A stretch of DNA of 64,000 nucleotides, from contig JAJDTX010000033.1 in assembly GCA_022826925.1 (NCBI GenBank), positions 16,645 through 80,644 on the forward strand, given 5' to 3'. Below the pieces are notes generated by a model. The model was not told where the DNA came from, searched no databases, and saw nothing but the letters and a program-made list of their open reading frames with translations. A program made the position numbers and the translations under genes. Shown one piece after another: positions 9,801-17,114 of the stretch (positions within the stretch are counted from its first letter, which is position 1; every line of letters begins with the position of its first letter). This DNA is from Bryobacterales bacterium (GTDB taxonomy: Bacteria > Acidobacteriota > Terriglobia > Bryobacterales > UBA6623).

Positions 9801-10070
9801 GTCGAGGTATGGAACCGCCGGCGGACCTCGGGCGACAAGGGGTTCTTCAACGGGCAGCTTGTGTGTAGCGACGGTGGAGACCATGGCTACTTCGAGGGCC
9901 TTGCCAACGACGCTTTGTTCTTCCAGCCCGGCGGAGCCAGCAACCTTGACTACGATCCCGTGCGAGCGTTCCGGAGAGAGGCGAACATCAACGACTCGAA
10001 CCACGTCGCCGAGGCTTGGGTCGTGACCCTGGCGTATTTGTTGACCGACTATCGGTACCTGTACTTTTAG
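6852..10070 (+). CDS. large secreted protein with two cytochrome-c heme motifs and a CBM-like insert (DUF1501 partner)
   Basis: About 1072 residues. A GTG at 6852 is placed 4 bases after an AGAGGAG ribosome binding site and leads into a signal peptide (LVRLFAWPLVLFLGVSVGAAA). Two c-type heme motifs, CIYCH (about residue 141) and CIVCH (about residue 511), are far apart; the second sits in CHIPMDPVAGTYQNYG, the layout seen in DUF1588-like segments of planctomycete/acidobacterial cytochromes. Between them, RRAALLFAGRLPTQAEL and later LLTEIALSPWFRAES resemble the helical DUF1592/DUF1800-type modules. Around residues 813-875 a beta-rich part (VRLAFTNNATFG...LDRNLNLDRLVV) resembles calcium-dependent xylan-binding modules. 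The protein should be periplasmic. Its stop codon overlaps the ribosome binding site of the next gene, a DUF1501 protein, a pairing known from these phyla but without an assigned reaction. Confidence 0.75.
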   Translation: MSTMCASLVRLFAWPLVLFLGVSVGAAAPGYDEFEREQAEEERLRSEHERELFLQGILEARRQAAHERLEEVGHAMQPEASCPAFGTQSAEPRRFQKRISGPLQSRFAPARQPWRGVAPPQEAPSTLFSDYISTPVVQSKCIYCHVEGGASGHTRLVLTPQDVEGHEATNLAVFQNFLDSVEGGADLILNKVQGAEAHGGGVQVVAGSTDFANMERFLRALGGETTSGALSPDSLFNGVTFASAAKTLRRAALLFAGRLPTQAELNAVIYGNKSTLRQTIRGLMAGQGFHDFLIRSANDRLLTDAERSRVVPFNEPRFVDLTNKRWELADQAVKNGHNRLNQYPPYKFHEQAAQYGMARAPLELIAHVVENDLPYTEILTADYIMANPVAAAAYGADTEFDNSDDPTEFQPSEILSYYRRNNSQIVERDPIRGRRVINPGNLRTDYPHAGVLNTTVFLKRYPTTPTNRNRARSRWTYYHFLGFDIEKSAARTTDPDALADTNNPTMNNPACIVCHIPMDPVAGTYQNYGNDGLFRDQGGGFDSLPALYKRPKDGTTSPYQRGDTWFRDVRQPGFDGMTAPSADNSLQWLAERMVADERFASAAVKFWWPAVMGVELVEPPTDPSDSDFNVMLVASSAQALEVEALAQSFRDGFEGRDPFNAKDLLTEIALSPWFRAESVTGDNETRMAALRDAGVARLLTPEELVAKTDAITGYVWGRRFQLPFGFGEPRSKLNGPGYGGYQLLYGGIDSNGITERTGDMTALMASVAQSHAAEVSCPIVRRELFYWPDERRLLFDGITRLDTPLSEGGGLFEITATSSDSQQTVALEVPLSAGSQTVRLAFTNNATFGQKDSEGNNLDRNLNLDRLVVRDSGGTIVSEVELETLDRQGCGRPRQGFYFMSRDCSLQVPVQVASRGVYSVEILAYQEQAGEQAARLEVDVRSEGRQARGETAIRRKLADLHNKLYGVTVGAYSPDVNEAFDLFVEVWNRRRTSGDKGFFNGQLVCSDGGDHGYFEGLANDALFFQPGGASNLDYDPVRAFRREANINDSNHVAEAWVVTLAYLLTDYRYLYF

Positions 10071-10079
10071 GAGGACTTG

Positions 10080-11366
10080 ATGAATCGGCGTAGCTTCATG
10101 CAGGTGATGGCCGGCGTCGGGGCCGTGACTGGCTTCCGCGTCCCGCTCGCGAACGCCGCGAACTACCACGGCAAGCTGTTCGTGTTCGTCCAAGCCAGCG
10201 GCGGCTGGGACCCGACCAGCTTGTGCGACCCGAAGACGAACGTCGCCGGCGAGCCGATCATCAACAACTGGGCAGCAGCCGGCGAGGTCCGCCAAGCGGG
10301 CAACATTCGCTACGCTCCGTTCGCGAAGAACCAAGCGTTCTTTGACAAGTACTACCAGCGCATCTTGGTCGTGAACGGCGTGGACGCCCAGACGAATTCC
10401 CACTCGGCCGGCGTCACCCACAACTGGAGCGGGCGGATCTCGGAAGGCTACCCAACCACGACCGCCCTGCTCGCCGCTCACAAGGGCGCAGGCCTGTCGA
10501 TGCCCTACCTGAGCTTCGGCGGGTTCTCGAACACGGCCGGGGTCGCCGTCTTCACGCGGCTGAACAATCCAAGCGAAGTCCGCAACATCGCCAAGCCGGA
10601 ACTGTTGGCCGGGGACCCGAATCGGACGCCATTTTTCAGTTCCGACGATTGGGCTTCAGTCACGCGCCACCGCGACAAGCGAATGGCTCGCTTGGCGGCA
10701 GCTCCCAATCTCATGCCCAGAGACGCCCGCAACAGGGAACTGTACGCCGCGGCCTTGGACGCGGACGCGGCCGAGGGGCTCAGGGCGTTCGCCGACATCA
10801 TTCCTAGCAACGCCGACCTGAAGCCGGTGGAGGAGTTCGATGTGTATCGGAGTTCTCTCAAGCGGCAAGCGCAGCTAACAGTGCTGGCCTTCAAGGCGGG
10901 CGTTGCGGTCAGCGCAGACCTGCGCTTGGGCAGCTTCGACACGCACGACAATCACGACCCGGACCAGGGCTGGTTGCTGGGAAATCTCACGGACTCGGTC
11001 GACTACCTGTGGGACTATGCAGAACTCCACGGAGTGGCGGATCGCATGGTGGTGGTGATGGGGTCGGACTTCGGCCGGACCAACAAGTACAACTCCGACC
11101 TGGGGAAGGATCACTGGCCGATCGGCAGCTTCATCATCATGGAGAAGAACCAGGGCTGGACGAACCGCGTGATCGGGGAGACGGACGAGCGGCACTTCGC
11201 TTACAAGGTCGATCCGGTGACCCTGCAGCGGAACGACGCGGCCGGAACGCGGATCCACCCCAAGCATATCCACAAGGCCCTGCGGAAGTACTTGGGCGTC
11301 GGGGACACCGCAGACAGTCTGCGGTTCCCGTTCAACAACACGGAAGAGCTGCCGCTCTTTTCCTAG
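10080..11366 (+). CDS. DUF1501 family protein, Tat-exported
   Basis: 428-residue member of the DUF1501 family, an alkaline-phosphatase/sulfatase-like fold of unknown substrate. The N-terminus MNRRSFMQVMAGVGAVTG has the twin-arginine motif, so it is expected to be folded before export to the periplasm. Conserved pieces of the family visible are FVQASGGWDPTS near the N-terminus, SHSAGVTHNWSG, and the C-terminal FDTHDNHD, VMGSDFGRTNKYN and KDHWPIGS blocks. An AGGAGG at 10069-10074 overlaps the upstream stop codon and is 5 bases before ATG 10080, so translation is coupled to the heme protein; a TTG at 10077 is possible but unlikely. A diverged partial copy of its 3' third lies at 16683-17114. Confidence 0.85.
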   Translation: MNRRSFMQVMAGVGAVTGFRVPLANAANYHGKLFVFVQASGGWDPTSLCDPKTNVAGEPIINNWAAAGEVRQAGNIRYAPFAKNQAFFDKYYQRILVVNGVDAQTNSHSAGVTHNWSGRISEGYPTTTALLAAHKGAGLSMPYLSFGGFSNTAGVAVFTRLNNPSEVRNIAKPELLAGDPNRTPFFSSDDWASVTRHRDKRMARLAAAPNLMPRDARNRELYAAALDADAAEGLRAFADIIPSNADLKPVEEFDVYRSSLKRQAQLTVLAFKAGVAVSADLRLGSFDTHDNHDPDQGWLLGNLTDSVDYLWDYAELHGVADRMVVVMGSDFGRTNKYNSDLGKDHWPIGSFIIMEKNQGWTNRVIGETDERHFAYKVDPVTLQRNDAAGTRIHPKHIHKALRKYLGVGDTADSLRFPFNNTEELPLFS

Positions 11367-11448
11367 GCGGCACTGACCCGCAACCACTGGCAGCGCGAGA
11401 ACCGCCTGCACGTCGGTCGCTCCGCTCCGTCCGCCGGCCGCCTCACCC

Positions 11449-11979
11449 TTCCAGGTAGGCGACCGAATCGAACTGTGGAAGGCGCCCCGCGAGACCGGAA
11501 GTTGGGGCGACGTGATCGAAATCGGCCTGCGCGCGACGAAGATCCGCAATCCAGACAACCTTGTTGTGGTTGTCCCCAACAACGAAATCATGCAGCGCGA
11601 CATCATCAACTACACGATGTCGGGTGAGCACATCCGGCTGCGAATCCCCTTCTCGTGCGCCTACGACTCAGATATCGAAAAAGCGGAGTTGCTCCTTAGG
11701 GAGGCTGCCGCGGAAGTACTTGGCGTGCAGATGGACCCCGAGCCAATCGTTCTCGTGAGGGGATTCGGACCCTCGGAAGTGAATCTGTGACTGCGTGTGT
11801 GGGTCGAAGAGGCAAGGAATCGGCGCCGAATCGCGGACGAGGTCACCGAGAGGGCAATGCTGAAGTTCAACGCACCCGGTGTCGAGATCCCGTATCCAAA
11901 GCGCGAGCTCTACATCAAGACCAAGGTGCCCGGAGGGGAATCCGAGCTTGAACGGGCCGGGCCAACCGAGAGGCGGTGA
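11449..11979 (+). pseudogene. MscS mechanosensitive channel remnant, 5' end missing and internal TGA
   Basis: From FQVGDRIELWKA onwards the translation matches the cytoplasmic beta and C-terminal domains of small-conductance mechanosensitive channels (VVVVPNNEIMQRDIINYT, then PIVLVRGFGPSEVNL). The transmembrane N-terminal half is absent. At 11788-11790 an in-frame TGA interrupts the frame, and translation in the same frame resumes with LRVWVEEARNRRRIADEVTE, the expected continuation, to the stop at 11977-11979. A single-base nonsense change, not a frameshift, explains the break. The 5' truncation point lies about 20 bases after the end of sequence shared between the two DUF1501 copies, suggesting a rearrangement joined the two. 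It is very unlikely to be functional. Confidence 0.8.
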
Positions 11980-12092
11980 GGCTTCTGCGAGCACACGAAC
12001 CGCGTCGACCAACTCTCGACGCGAGGGAACGAACGTGGAATGGTCCTGATATCTCCGGACCGGCACGGGTCGCACCAGGTCGCAAGGCCCTG

Positions 12093-13454
12093 CTAGCCAC
12101 TAGAAGCGCGCAGAAGGAGTTCAAGCTCGGCCCGGAGTTCGGTCTTCGTCTCGTCCAGGCCTGTCTCGTTGATCAGGTTGCGCATTTCATACGGGTCCAT
12201 CTCGAGATCGTACAGTTCGTCCATCCCAGCGAGTTCGGTGTAGCGTATATATTTCCAGCGCTCCGTTCGCACCGCGTGATAGCCCATGTTCGCCATGCGC
12301 GGCCAGACGGCGTCCGAAAAGTACTCGATGAGCGCGGAACGTCGCCAGTCTGACGGAACCCATCCCTCCAGCAGCGGCAGAAGCGAGCGCCCGTCCATTC
12401 CTGGAAGGGGCTCCGCCCCGGCCAGTTCCAGCAGCGTTGGTGCAATGTCAACGCTGAGCGCGAATGCGTTCGCTTCAGAACCGGTAGTCACTCGGGCCGG
12501 CCACCGGACTGCGAGAGGGACGCGGATGCTCTCTTCATAGGCGAGCCGGCGCTCCTCATTCAGGCCGTGCTCTCCGTAGAAGTATCCGTGATCGCTGGTC
12601 AGGACGATCACCGTGTTCTCCGCCTGTCCGGCTTCCTCGACTGCTCCCAAGACACTTGCAAAGGACTGGTCGGCCGCGGTCAGGATTCGGAGGCGGTTTC
12701 TTACAACGTGATCGGGCGTGCCGGTAGTGGGGCCCAGCGGAGGAACGCCCTCGATTCGACGTTCCAAGGCTCGCTTTCCATTGCCGTACGACCTGGCGTT
12801 CGGGCGCCTCGGGATGCGTTCCCGCTCGTACAGGCGGGAAAGCCGGGGTGGCGGCGTGAATCCGCCGTCCTCCGGAATCTGACGAATGCTGCCGTCGGCA
12901 TCTTGGACCAGATTCGGGTGGACCGCCTTGTGAGAGAGGCAAGCGAGAAACGGCTGATCGCGTCTCCGGCGGATGAATTCGGCGATGCGCTCGGAAAATA
13001 GATCCGTGGCGTACCCGGTCAACTGGCGCGGCTTCCCGTTGTCGTTGACTTCCGGATCGAAATAATCGCCCTGGCCGCGGAAGCTGAGCCATTCGTCGAA
13101 GCCCGGCCGCGGGGAGTCGTCCAGGCCCATATGCCACTTGCCGACGAATGCGGTCTCGTAACCGGCCCTTTGGAGCGCCGTCGGGAACGTGACGAGCTGA
13201 TGCGACCGCGGTCCCCGGTCCGAGTTGTCGACGATACCGTGCGAATGAGCGTACTGGCCTGTCAGGATGCAGGCGCGGTTCGGGGAACAGAGGGGGATCG
13301 GTGCGAACGCATTCGCAAACCGCATTCCCTCGTTCGCTACACGATCGAAGTTCGGCGTTTGAACGAAGGGATGCCCAGAGAACCCGAGGTCGTCAAACCG
13401 GACGTCGTCCAGAACCACGACAAGAACGTTAGGGCGCTCGATTGGGGAGTTCAT
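12093..13454 (-). CDS. sulfatase (type I, formylglycine-dependent)
   Basis: About 453 residues of the alkaline-phosphatase-superfamily sulfatases. LVVVLDDVRFDD near the start supplies the paired metal-binding Asp residues; LCSPNRACILTG (Cys about residue 56) is the C-x-P-x-R sequence whose cysteine is oxidised to formylglycine. TSDHGYFYGEHG supplies later metal ligands and LYDLEMDPYEMRNL is the typical C-terminal block. The start at ATG 13454 (MNSPIERPNV) is chosen over a longer upstream frame that lacks family-like sequence. There is no evident signal peptide, so it may be cytoplasmic or use a start not recognised here. It sits intact between two pseudogenes. Substrate cannot be told from sequence; sulfated sugar is the usual target. 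Confidence 0.88.
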   Translation of the reverse strand: MNSPIERPNVLVVVLDDVRFDDLGFSGHPFVQTPNFDRVANEGMRFANAFAPIPLCSPNRACILTGQYAHSHGIVDNSDRGPRSHQLVTFPTALQRAGYETAFVGKWHMGLDDSPRPGFDEWLSFRGQGDYFDPEVNDNGKPRQLTGYATDLFSERIAEFIRRRRDQPFLACLSHKAVHPNLVQDADGSIRQIPEDGGFTPPPRLSRLYERERIPRRPNARSYGNGKRALERRIEGVPPLGPTTGTPDHVVRNRLRILTAADQSFASVLGAVEEAGQAENTVIVLTSDHGYFYGEHGLNEERRLAYEESIRVPLAVRWPARVTTGSEANAFALSVDIAPTLLELAGAEPLPGMDGRSLLPLLEGWVPSDWRRSALIEYFSDAVWPRMANMGYHAVRTERWKYIRYTELAGMDELYDLEMDPYEMRNLINETGLDETKTELRAELELLLRASSG

Positions 13455-13624
13455 GGCCGACAAATCGCTTGAAGAATGAAGGCCGTGCATCTGACCCAAG
13501 GGACGGCAAGCCAAGTCCGGTTCCCTACCCTCAGCCACAAGGACCGCTACGGGACGGAATCCCGCGCTGGCCGGAGGAACCGGACCAGAAGAAAGAACAG
13601 GCGGCGTGCGCTAGACTCGCTCGC

Positions 13625-13740
13625 ATGATGATAGCCCGGCTCCTTCTACTTGTCGCGGCGTTGGCTTGGCAAGGCGAGCAACGCGCCCGACTTCGTGGCG
13701 GCGTCCGTGGAATGGTTTGATCGTCATCTGAAGAATCGAG
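13625..13740 (+). pseudogene. possible hydrolase remnant (signal-peptide-like start and hydrolase-like tail)
   Basis: An ATG at 13625 opens a short signal-peptide-like stretch (MMIARLLLLVAALAWQ) that soon stops. In another frame, 13674-13736 reads ASNAPDFVAASVEWFDRHLK, which resembles the end of alpha/beta hydrolases of the acetyl-xylan-esterase/dienelactone type. The two together look like the collapsed ends of a secreted hydrolase gene. No catalytic residues are left. This is a weak call based on two short matches by eye. Confidence 0.25.
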
Positions 13741-14640
13741 GCAGGACGAAGCCCGGCAGTCGTGTCGCCGGTTGCGGTCGCCGTTCGGAGAAGGGGCGAA
13801 GCTCGCCCGACTCCCATATTTGGACGGGGGCACCCGGTACCCCTTTGTGCCCGAAACGCCGGGCTCTAAGGGGATCCGGCGGGCACCTCGTTCCTGGGCC
13901 TTATGACCTGCAGGGCCTGCCACTCTAACAGCAGCCTCGTGACCTTGGCCGCGCGCGCCGGGTCCGAAGCGACCTCCAGGAATGACTCGTATTCCGTTGC
14001 CGCCTGCTCGAACTGCGCCCGCCCCTCGTGGACCATTGCCATGACGACTCGAGTCAGAGGCCATCGATCGGCCTCTCCGTGGTCTCTCATCTTCAGCACG
14101 AGTGATTCGGCGCGATCCAGATTCCCCGTCTGGGCGGCCGATGTAGCGGCCAGGTACTGCGCGTAGACGGAACTGGGAGCGAGCTTTAAGTAGCGTTCAG
14201 AAAGTGCGTTCAAGACACCCCACTCTCCATGCAAGTAGGCCATTTGCATGAGCGGCTCGTAGGGCCCAAGGTATTTGGGGTCGGCATCGATCGACGCAGT
14301 CAGGGCATCCGTTGCGCCGGGGAGATTTTCCAGGCCCAGCCGGGCCTCGCCCAAGGCTGCCCACGCTTCCGCGTACTCGGGATAGGCCTCGACGGCAGCC
14401 TCGAGATGGGCGGCACTCTTCTGGTAGTTCGGAGACATCCTCCGAAGCATGCGGGCTCCCTTGTCGTAGGCCTTCGTCGCGTCGCGTGGCGCCTTCAGTG
14501 ACGTCAAGCTCACCGTGTGTCCCTCAACTCCCTTGAGTCTGTGCAGGACGATGGTCCCGACATTGTTCCGCTCGAGGCTGCCAGCCGACCCCAACGGCAG
14601 GCGATCCGACCGATAACCAGTCAAGTGGGCCGTTAGGCGG

Positions 14641-14663
14641 CAATGAAAGGGAATTATATACGA
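14641..14663 (+). repeat. left target copy (CAATGAAA) and left inverted repeat of the TnpB element
   Basis: CAATGAAA at 14641-14648 belongs to the host gene (its complement encodes part of the FHC codons) and would be the target/TAM-side sequence. The inverted repeat GGGAATTATATACGA follows directly. The partner is at 15915-15937. Confidence 0.7.
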
Positions 14664-14700
14664 AAATAACACGCTCAAAAATATGCTATTATGACAACAG

Positions 14701-15906
14701 GTGACGCTATATACCACCTATTCCCTGAGGTGCTCCCTCTCTCCAGCGGGCTACCGGCAGATGGACAACATCCTTGTCCGGCTGAACCGGCTGTACAACC
14801 AAGCACTGGAGGAACGCAAGACGGCCTACGCCGAGCGCAAGCAAACGCTGAGCCTGTACGAGCAACACAAGTGGCTGACCGGGTTGCGTGCTCGCAATGA
14901 GCATGGACTGGGCGAGATCGCGCTCGGTCCGGCGCGCGGAATGCTCAAGCGCCTGGACGAGGCGTTCCGGTCGTTCTTCCGGCGCGTCAAGGCTGGCCAA
15001 GCCCCGGGGTTCCCGCGCTTCCGGCCGCTCAGCCGTTGCGTCACGATTGACTTGGCGCAGATTAGTGGCGGAACTGTCAAGCCGCGGGGCAGCCACTACG
15101 ACCTGCAGGTCAAAGGCTTTCCTCGCATCCGGCTGTACGGTTCGCGCGAGTTGCCGGACGCGGTGGCGAAGTCCGTCCGGCTGACCAAGCGCGGGCGGCA
15201 CTGGGCAGCCTCGCTGGTGTATGCGGTCGAACGGGCAGCCCTGCCCGCCAGCGTCGAGGCGGTGGGGATCGATCTGGGCGTCCGCAAGCGCATGACGCTC
15301 TCGAACGGCAAGCGCTACCCGCGGGCAACCCGCGACTGGAAGCGCAAGCGCCGGATGCAGCGTGCGGTCGCGCGCTGCCGCAAGGGCAGCCGGAGGCGGA
15401 GGAAGCGAGTGCAGGCGCTGGCGCGCTTGCAGCGCCGGGAGTTCGTGCGGGAGAGGAACGCCTGCCATCGGGCCACGACAGAGATCATCCGCGACCACGG
15501 ACTGGTCGCGGTGGAGCGGCTGCAGGTGCGGAAGATGACGCGCTCAGCGCGAGGAAGGGAGGGACAACCGGGGAAAAACGTCGCGGCGAAGGCCGGGCTC
15601 AACCGGGAGATACTGTCACAGAATTGGGCGCTTCTACGGAGCCAACTACACGCCAAGGCAGCATGGGCCGGGCGCGAGTACGTGCAGGTTGATCCGAAGT
15701 ACACTTCACGGGATTGCAGCAGGTGCCACGCGCGGAACAACCCGCACGCAGGGGAGACGTACCGTTGCGGCGCCTGCGGACTGGTGGAGGATCGCGACGT
15801 CAATGCTGCGATCAACATCTTGGCGGCGGGGGTTATTGCCGCCGGAGCGTCAACGTGGGCCGCTGGGCCGTGCGTCGCTCCAGAATCGTATGCGAGGGCT
15901 GCATGA
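14701..15906 (+). CDS. tnpB: TnpB RNA-guided nuclease (IS200/IS605 family)
   Basis: 401-residue TnpB, the ancestor-like relative of Cas12 that uses a transposon-encoded omega-RNA to cut DNA next to a target-adjacent motif. RuvC residues are all present: Asp191 in VGIDLGV, Glu272 in AVERLQVRKM, and the Asp of DRDVNAAINIL (364/366). The zinc ribbon has Cys339, Cys342, Cys356 and Cys359 (CSRCH and CGACG). A strongly basic stretch (about 211-250) precedes the third RuvC segment. The frame is uninterrupted, so it appears intact. GTG 14701 is the longest start and the sequence from LYTTYSLRCSL on fits the usual TnpB N-terminus (YRFRLYP-like). The stop codon (15904-15906) lies inside the loop of the right-end stem. 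Confidence 0.93.
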   Translation: MTLYTTYSLRCSLSPAGYRQMDNILVRLNRLYNQALEERKTAYAERKQTLSLYEQHKWLTGLRARNEHGLGEIALGPARGMLKRLDEAFRSFFRRVKAGQAPGFPRFRPLSRCVTIDLAQISGGTVKPRGSHYDLQVKGFPRIRLYGSRELPDAVAKSVRLTKRGRHWAASLVYAVERAALPASVEAVGIDLGVRKRMTLSNGKRYPRATRDWKRKRRMQRAVARCRKGSRRRRKRVQALARLQRREFVRERNACHRATTEIIRDHGLVAVERLQVRKMTRSARGREGQPGKNVAAKAGLNREILSQNWALLRSQLHAKAAWAGREYVQVDPKYTSRDCSRCHARNNPHAGETYRCGACGLVEDRDVNAAINILAAGVIAAGASTWAAGPCVAPESYARAA

Positions 15907-15957
15907 CGTTACCCTCGTATATAAGCCCCCAATGAAACAGGTTGATCCTGCCCGTTC
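15800..15957 (+). ncRNA. predicted omega-RNA (reRNA) scaffold with guide
   Basis: In characterised IS200/IS605 elements the omega-RNA overlaps the 3' end of tnpB, runs to the right end and takes its guide from the flanking host DNA. By that rule the scaffold here would cover the tnpB end and the CGAGGG/CCCTCG stem (15893-15917), and the guide would be the 20 bases at 15938-15957. The 5' limit given is arbitrary; only the element end and guide start are well defined. No direct evidence of transcription is available. Confidence 0.4.
15915..15937 (+). repeat. right inverted repeat and right-end CAATGAAA of the TnpB element
   Basis: TCGTATATAAGCCCC (15915-15929) is the inverted partner of the left end, and CAATGAAA (15930-15937) repeats the left-flank target. 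Host sequence resumes at 15938 with CAGGTTGATCC, which on the minus strand encodes the INL of the interrupted host protein. Confidence 0.7.
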
Positions 15958-16682
15958 GTGCCCGGATCGGGCCACGCTCCAGGGCTCGTGAAGGGACGCT
16001 GGCGTCGCTTGCCAGCACAGTGCGGTCCCCGTTCGGCTCGAAACTGAACCGGCCCTTCGCATCTGTGTATCCTTGGGGCCGAGCGCCGCCACCGCAATCC
16101 ATCCCCACGAGGACCCGGTCGGGTGGAGGCTGGCCGCTATCCGTGAGGACTCTTCCCACCAGCACTACCGGTCGCCGCAAGGAGCGCCGATTCCAATCGG
16201 ACTCGATCTTGCTCCTTTGGTTCGGATCGTTGCGCTGACGTGTTGTATCGGTGCGGTCGCGCGTTGGAGTCTGCGTGCCAGTGGGCGGACTTGGCGAGAT
16301 TCCACCCGACGGACCCCTCGGCGCGGACGTTCCGAGGCTGTCGCCCCCGGGGCGGTGGGTGGTGCTGTCGGCTTCCGCGGCTCCGTCCTGCGGAGCCTAG
16401 GCGAACGTCGCTGGGGCTGCAAGGAAGGCGAAAGCCGTTAGCGACGCTCCCAACGCCGCCAGTCTGAAGTCCTGCATGGCATCAGACATGTGAGCCGACC
16501 GTGGCCATTCGAGCGGATGATCATAGCACAACAGGCAACCCAGATTTCCGGGACGTCGGCGAGGCGATCGACCGAATCTTGGCGGTGCCAACGTTCAGCG
16601 ACGACTCGCATTGCCCGTGTTGTAAGCGCACTCGGCCTCGATAGGTCCCGTCCCTTGACGCGCCTAGCGCTTCAAGAGCGTA

Positions 16683-17114
16683 TTCGACACGCATGACAAT
16701 CACGACCCGGACCAGAACTGGCTGCTGGGAAATCTCACCGACTCGATCGACTACCTGTGGGACTATGCAGAACTCCACGGAGTGGCGGATCGCATGGTGG
16801 TGGTGATGGGGTCGGACTTCGGTCGGACCAATAAGTACAACGCCGACCTAGGGAAGGATCACTGGCCGATCGGTAGCTTCATCATCATGGAGAAGAACCA
16901 GGGATGGACGAACCGCGTGGTCGGAGAGACGGACGAGCGGCACTTTGCGTAGAAGGTCGATCCAAGCACCCTGCAGCGGAACGACGCGGCGGGAAGGCGG
17001 ATCCATCCCAAGCACATCCACAAGGCCCTGCGGCAGTACTTGGGCGTCGGGGACACTACAGACAGTCTGCGGTTCCCGTTCAACAACACCGAAGAGCTGC
17101 CGCTGTTTTCCTAG
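16683..17114 (+). pseudogene. 3' fragment of a second DUF1501 gene, with in-frame TAG
   Basis: Aligns without gaps to 10935-11366, the last 432 bases of the intact DUF1501 gene. I count 30 differences (about 93% identity), many of them silent third-position changes. At the codon matching a Tyr (HFAYKVD in the intact copy) it has TAG, and everything upstream of 16683 is unrelated. Similarity continues past the stop for roughly 60 bases on both sides of the comparison. It is a dead remnant of a paralogous DUF1501 gene rather than a fresh duplication. Confidence 0.88.

Larger units (their letters stand above)
14649..15937 (+). mobile_element. TnpB-only IS200/IS605-type element (IS1341-like), complete
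   Basis: Boundaries are deduced from the interrupted host gene: an 8-base CAATGAAA occurs at 14641-14648 (left flank) and again at 15930-15937 (right end), and deleting 14649-15937 restores the host frame exactly. This is the behaviour of IS200/IS605 elements, which insert 3' of a short target and end in a copy of it, with no target-site duplication in the classical sense. The ends share an imperfect inverted repeat: 14649-14663 and 15915-15929, with TTATATACGA identical. A stem CGAGGG/CCCTCG (15893-15898 with 15912-15917) lies near the right end. Only tnpB is present; no TnpA transposase is inside, so movement would need a transposase in trans. Confidence 0.88.
13866..16489 (-). pseudogene. 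carboxypeptidase-regulatory/TPR protein gene, split by a TnpB element and carrying an amber stop
   Basis: Reading the minus strand from ATG 16489: signal peptide MQDFRLAALGASLTAF and then ATFA; a TAG at 16397-16399 at the point where a Gln is expected after the cleavage site; a Pro/Thr-rich linker; a carboxypeptidase regulatory-like beta domain (VVLVGRVLTDSGQPPPDRVL, then GYTDAKGRFSFEPNG). At INLFH the frame meets the transposable element (14649-15937). Beyond it, the frame continues CRLTAHLTGYRSDRLPLGS and VGTIVLHRL, followed by TPR repeats (AAVEAYPEYAEAWAALGEAR and similar). Removing the 1289-bp element joins both halves in frame, giving a protein of about 444 residues of a type common in Acidobacteriota. 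Loss of function is likely, though the TAG could pre-date or post-date the insertion. Confidence 0.85.

Noticed and set aside
9252..10481. 409-codon minus-strand frame spanning the heme-protein and DUF1501 genes.
   Set aside because: It crosses the boundary of two well-supported plus-strand genes and shows no domain.
16540..16640. Plus-strand stretch reading GNPDFRDVGEAIDRILAVPTF.
   Set aside because: Looks protein-like but no family could be recognised and it stops soon; not enough to call a remnant.
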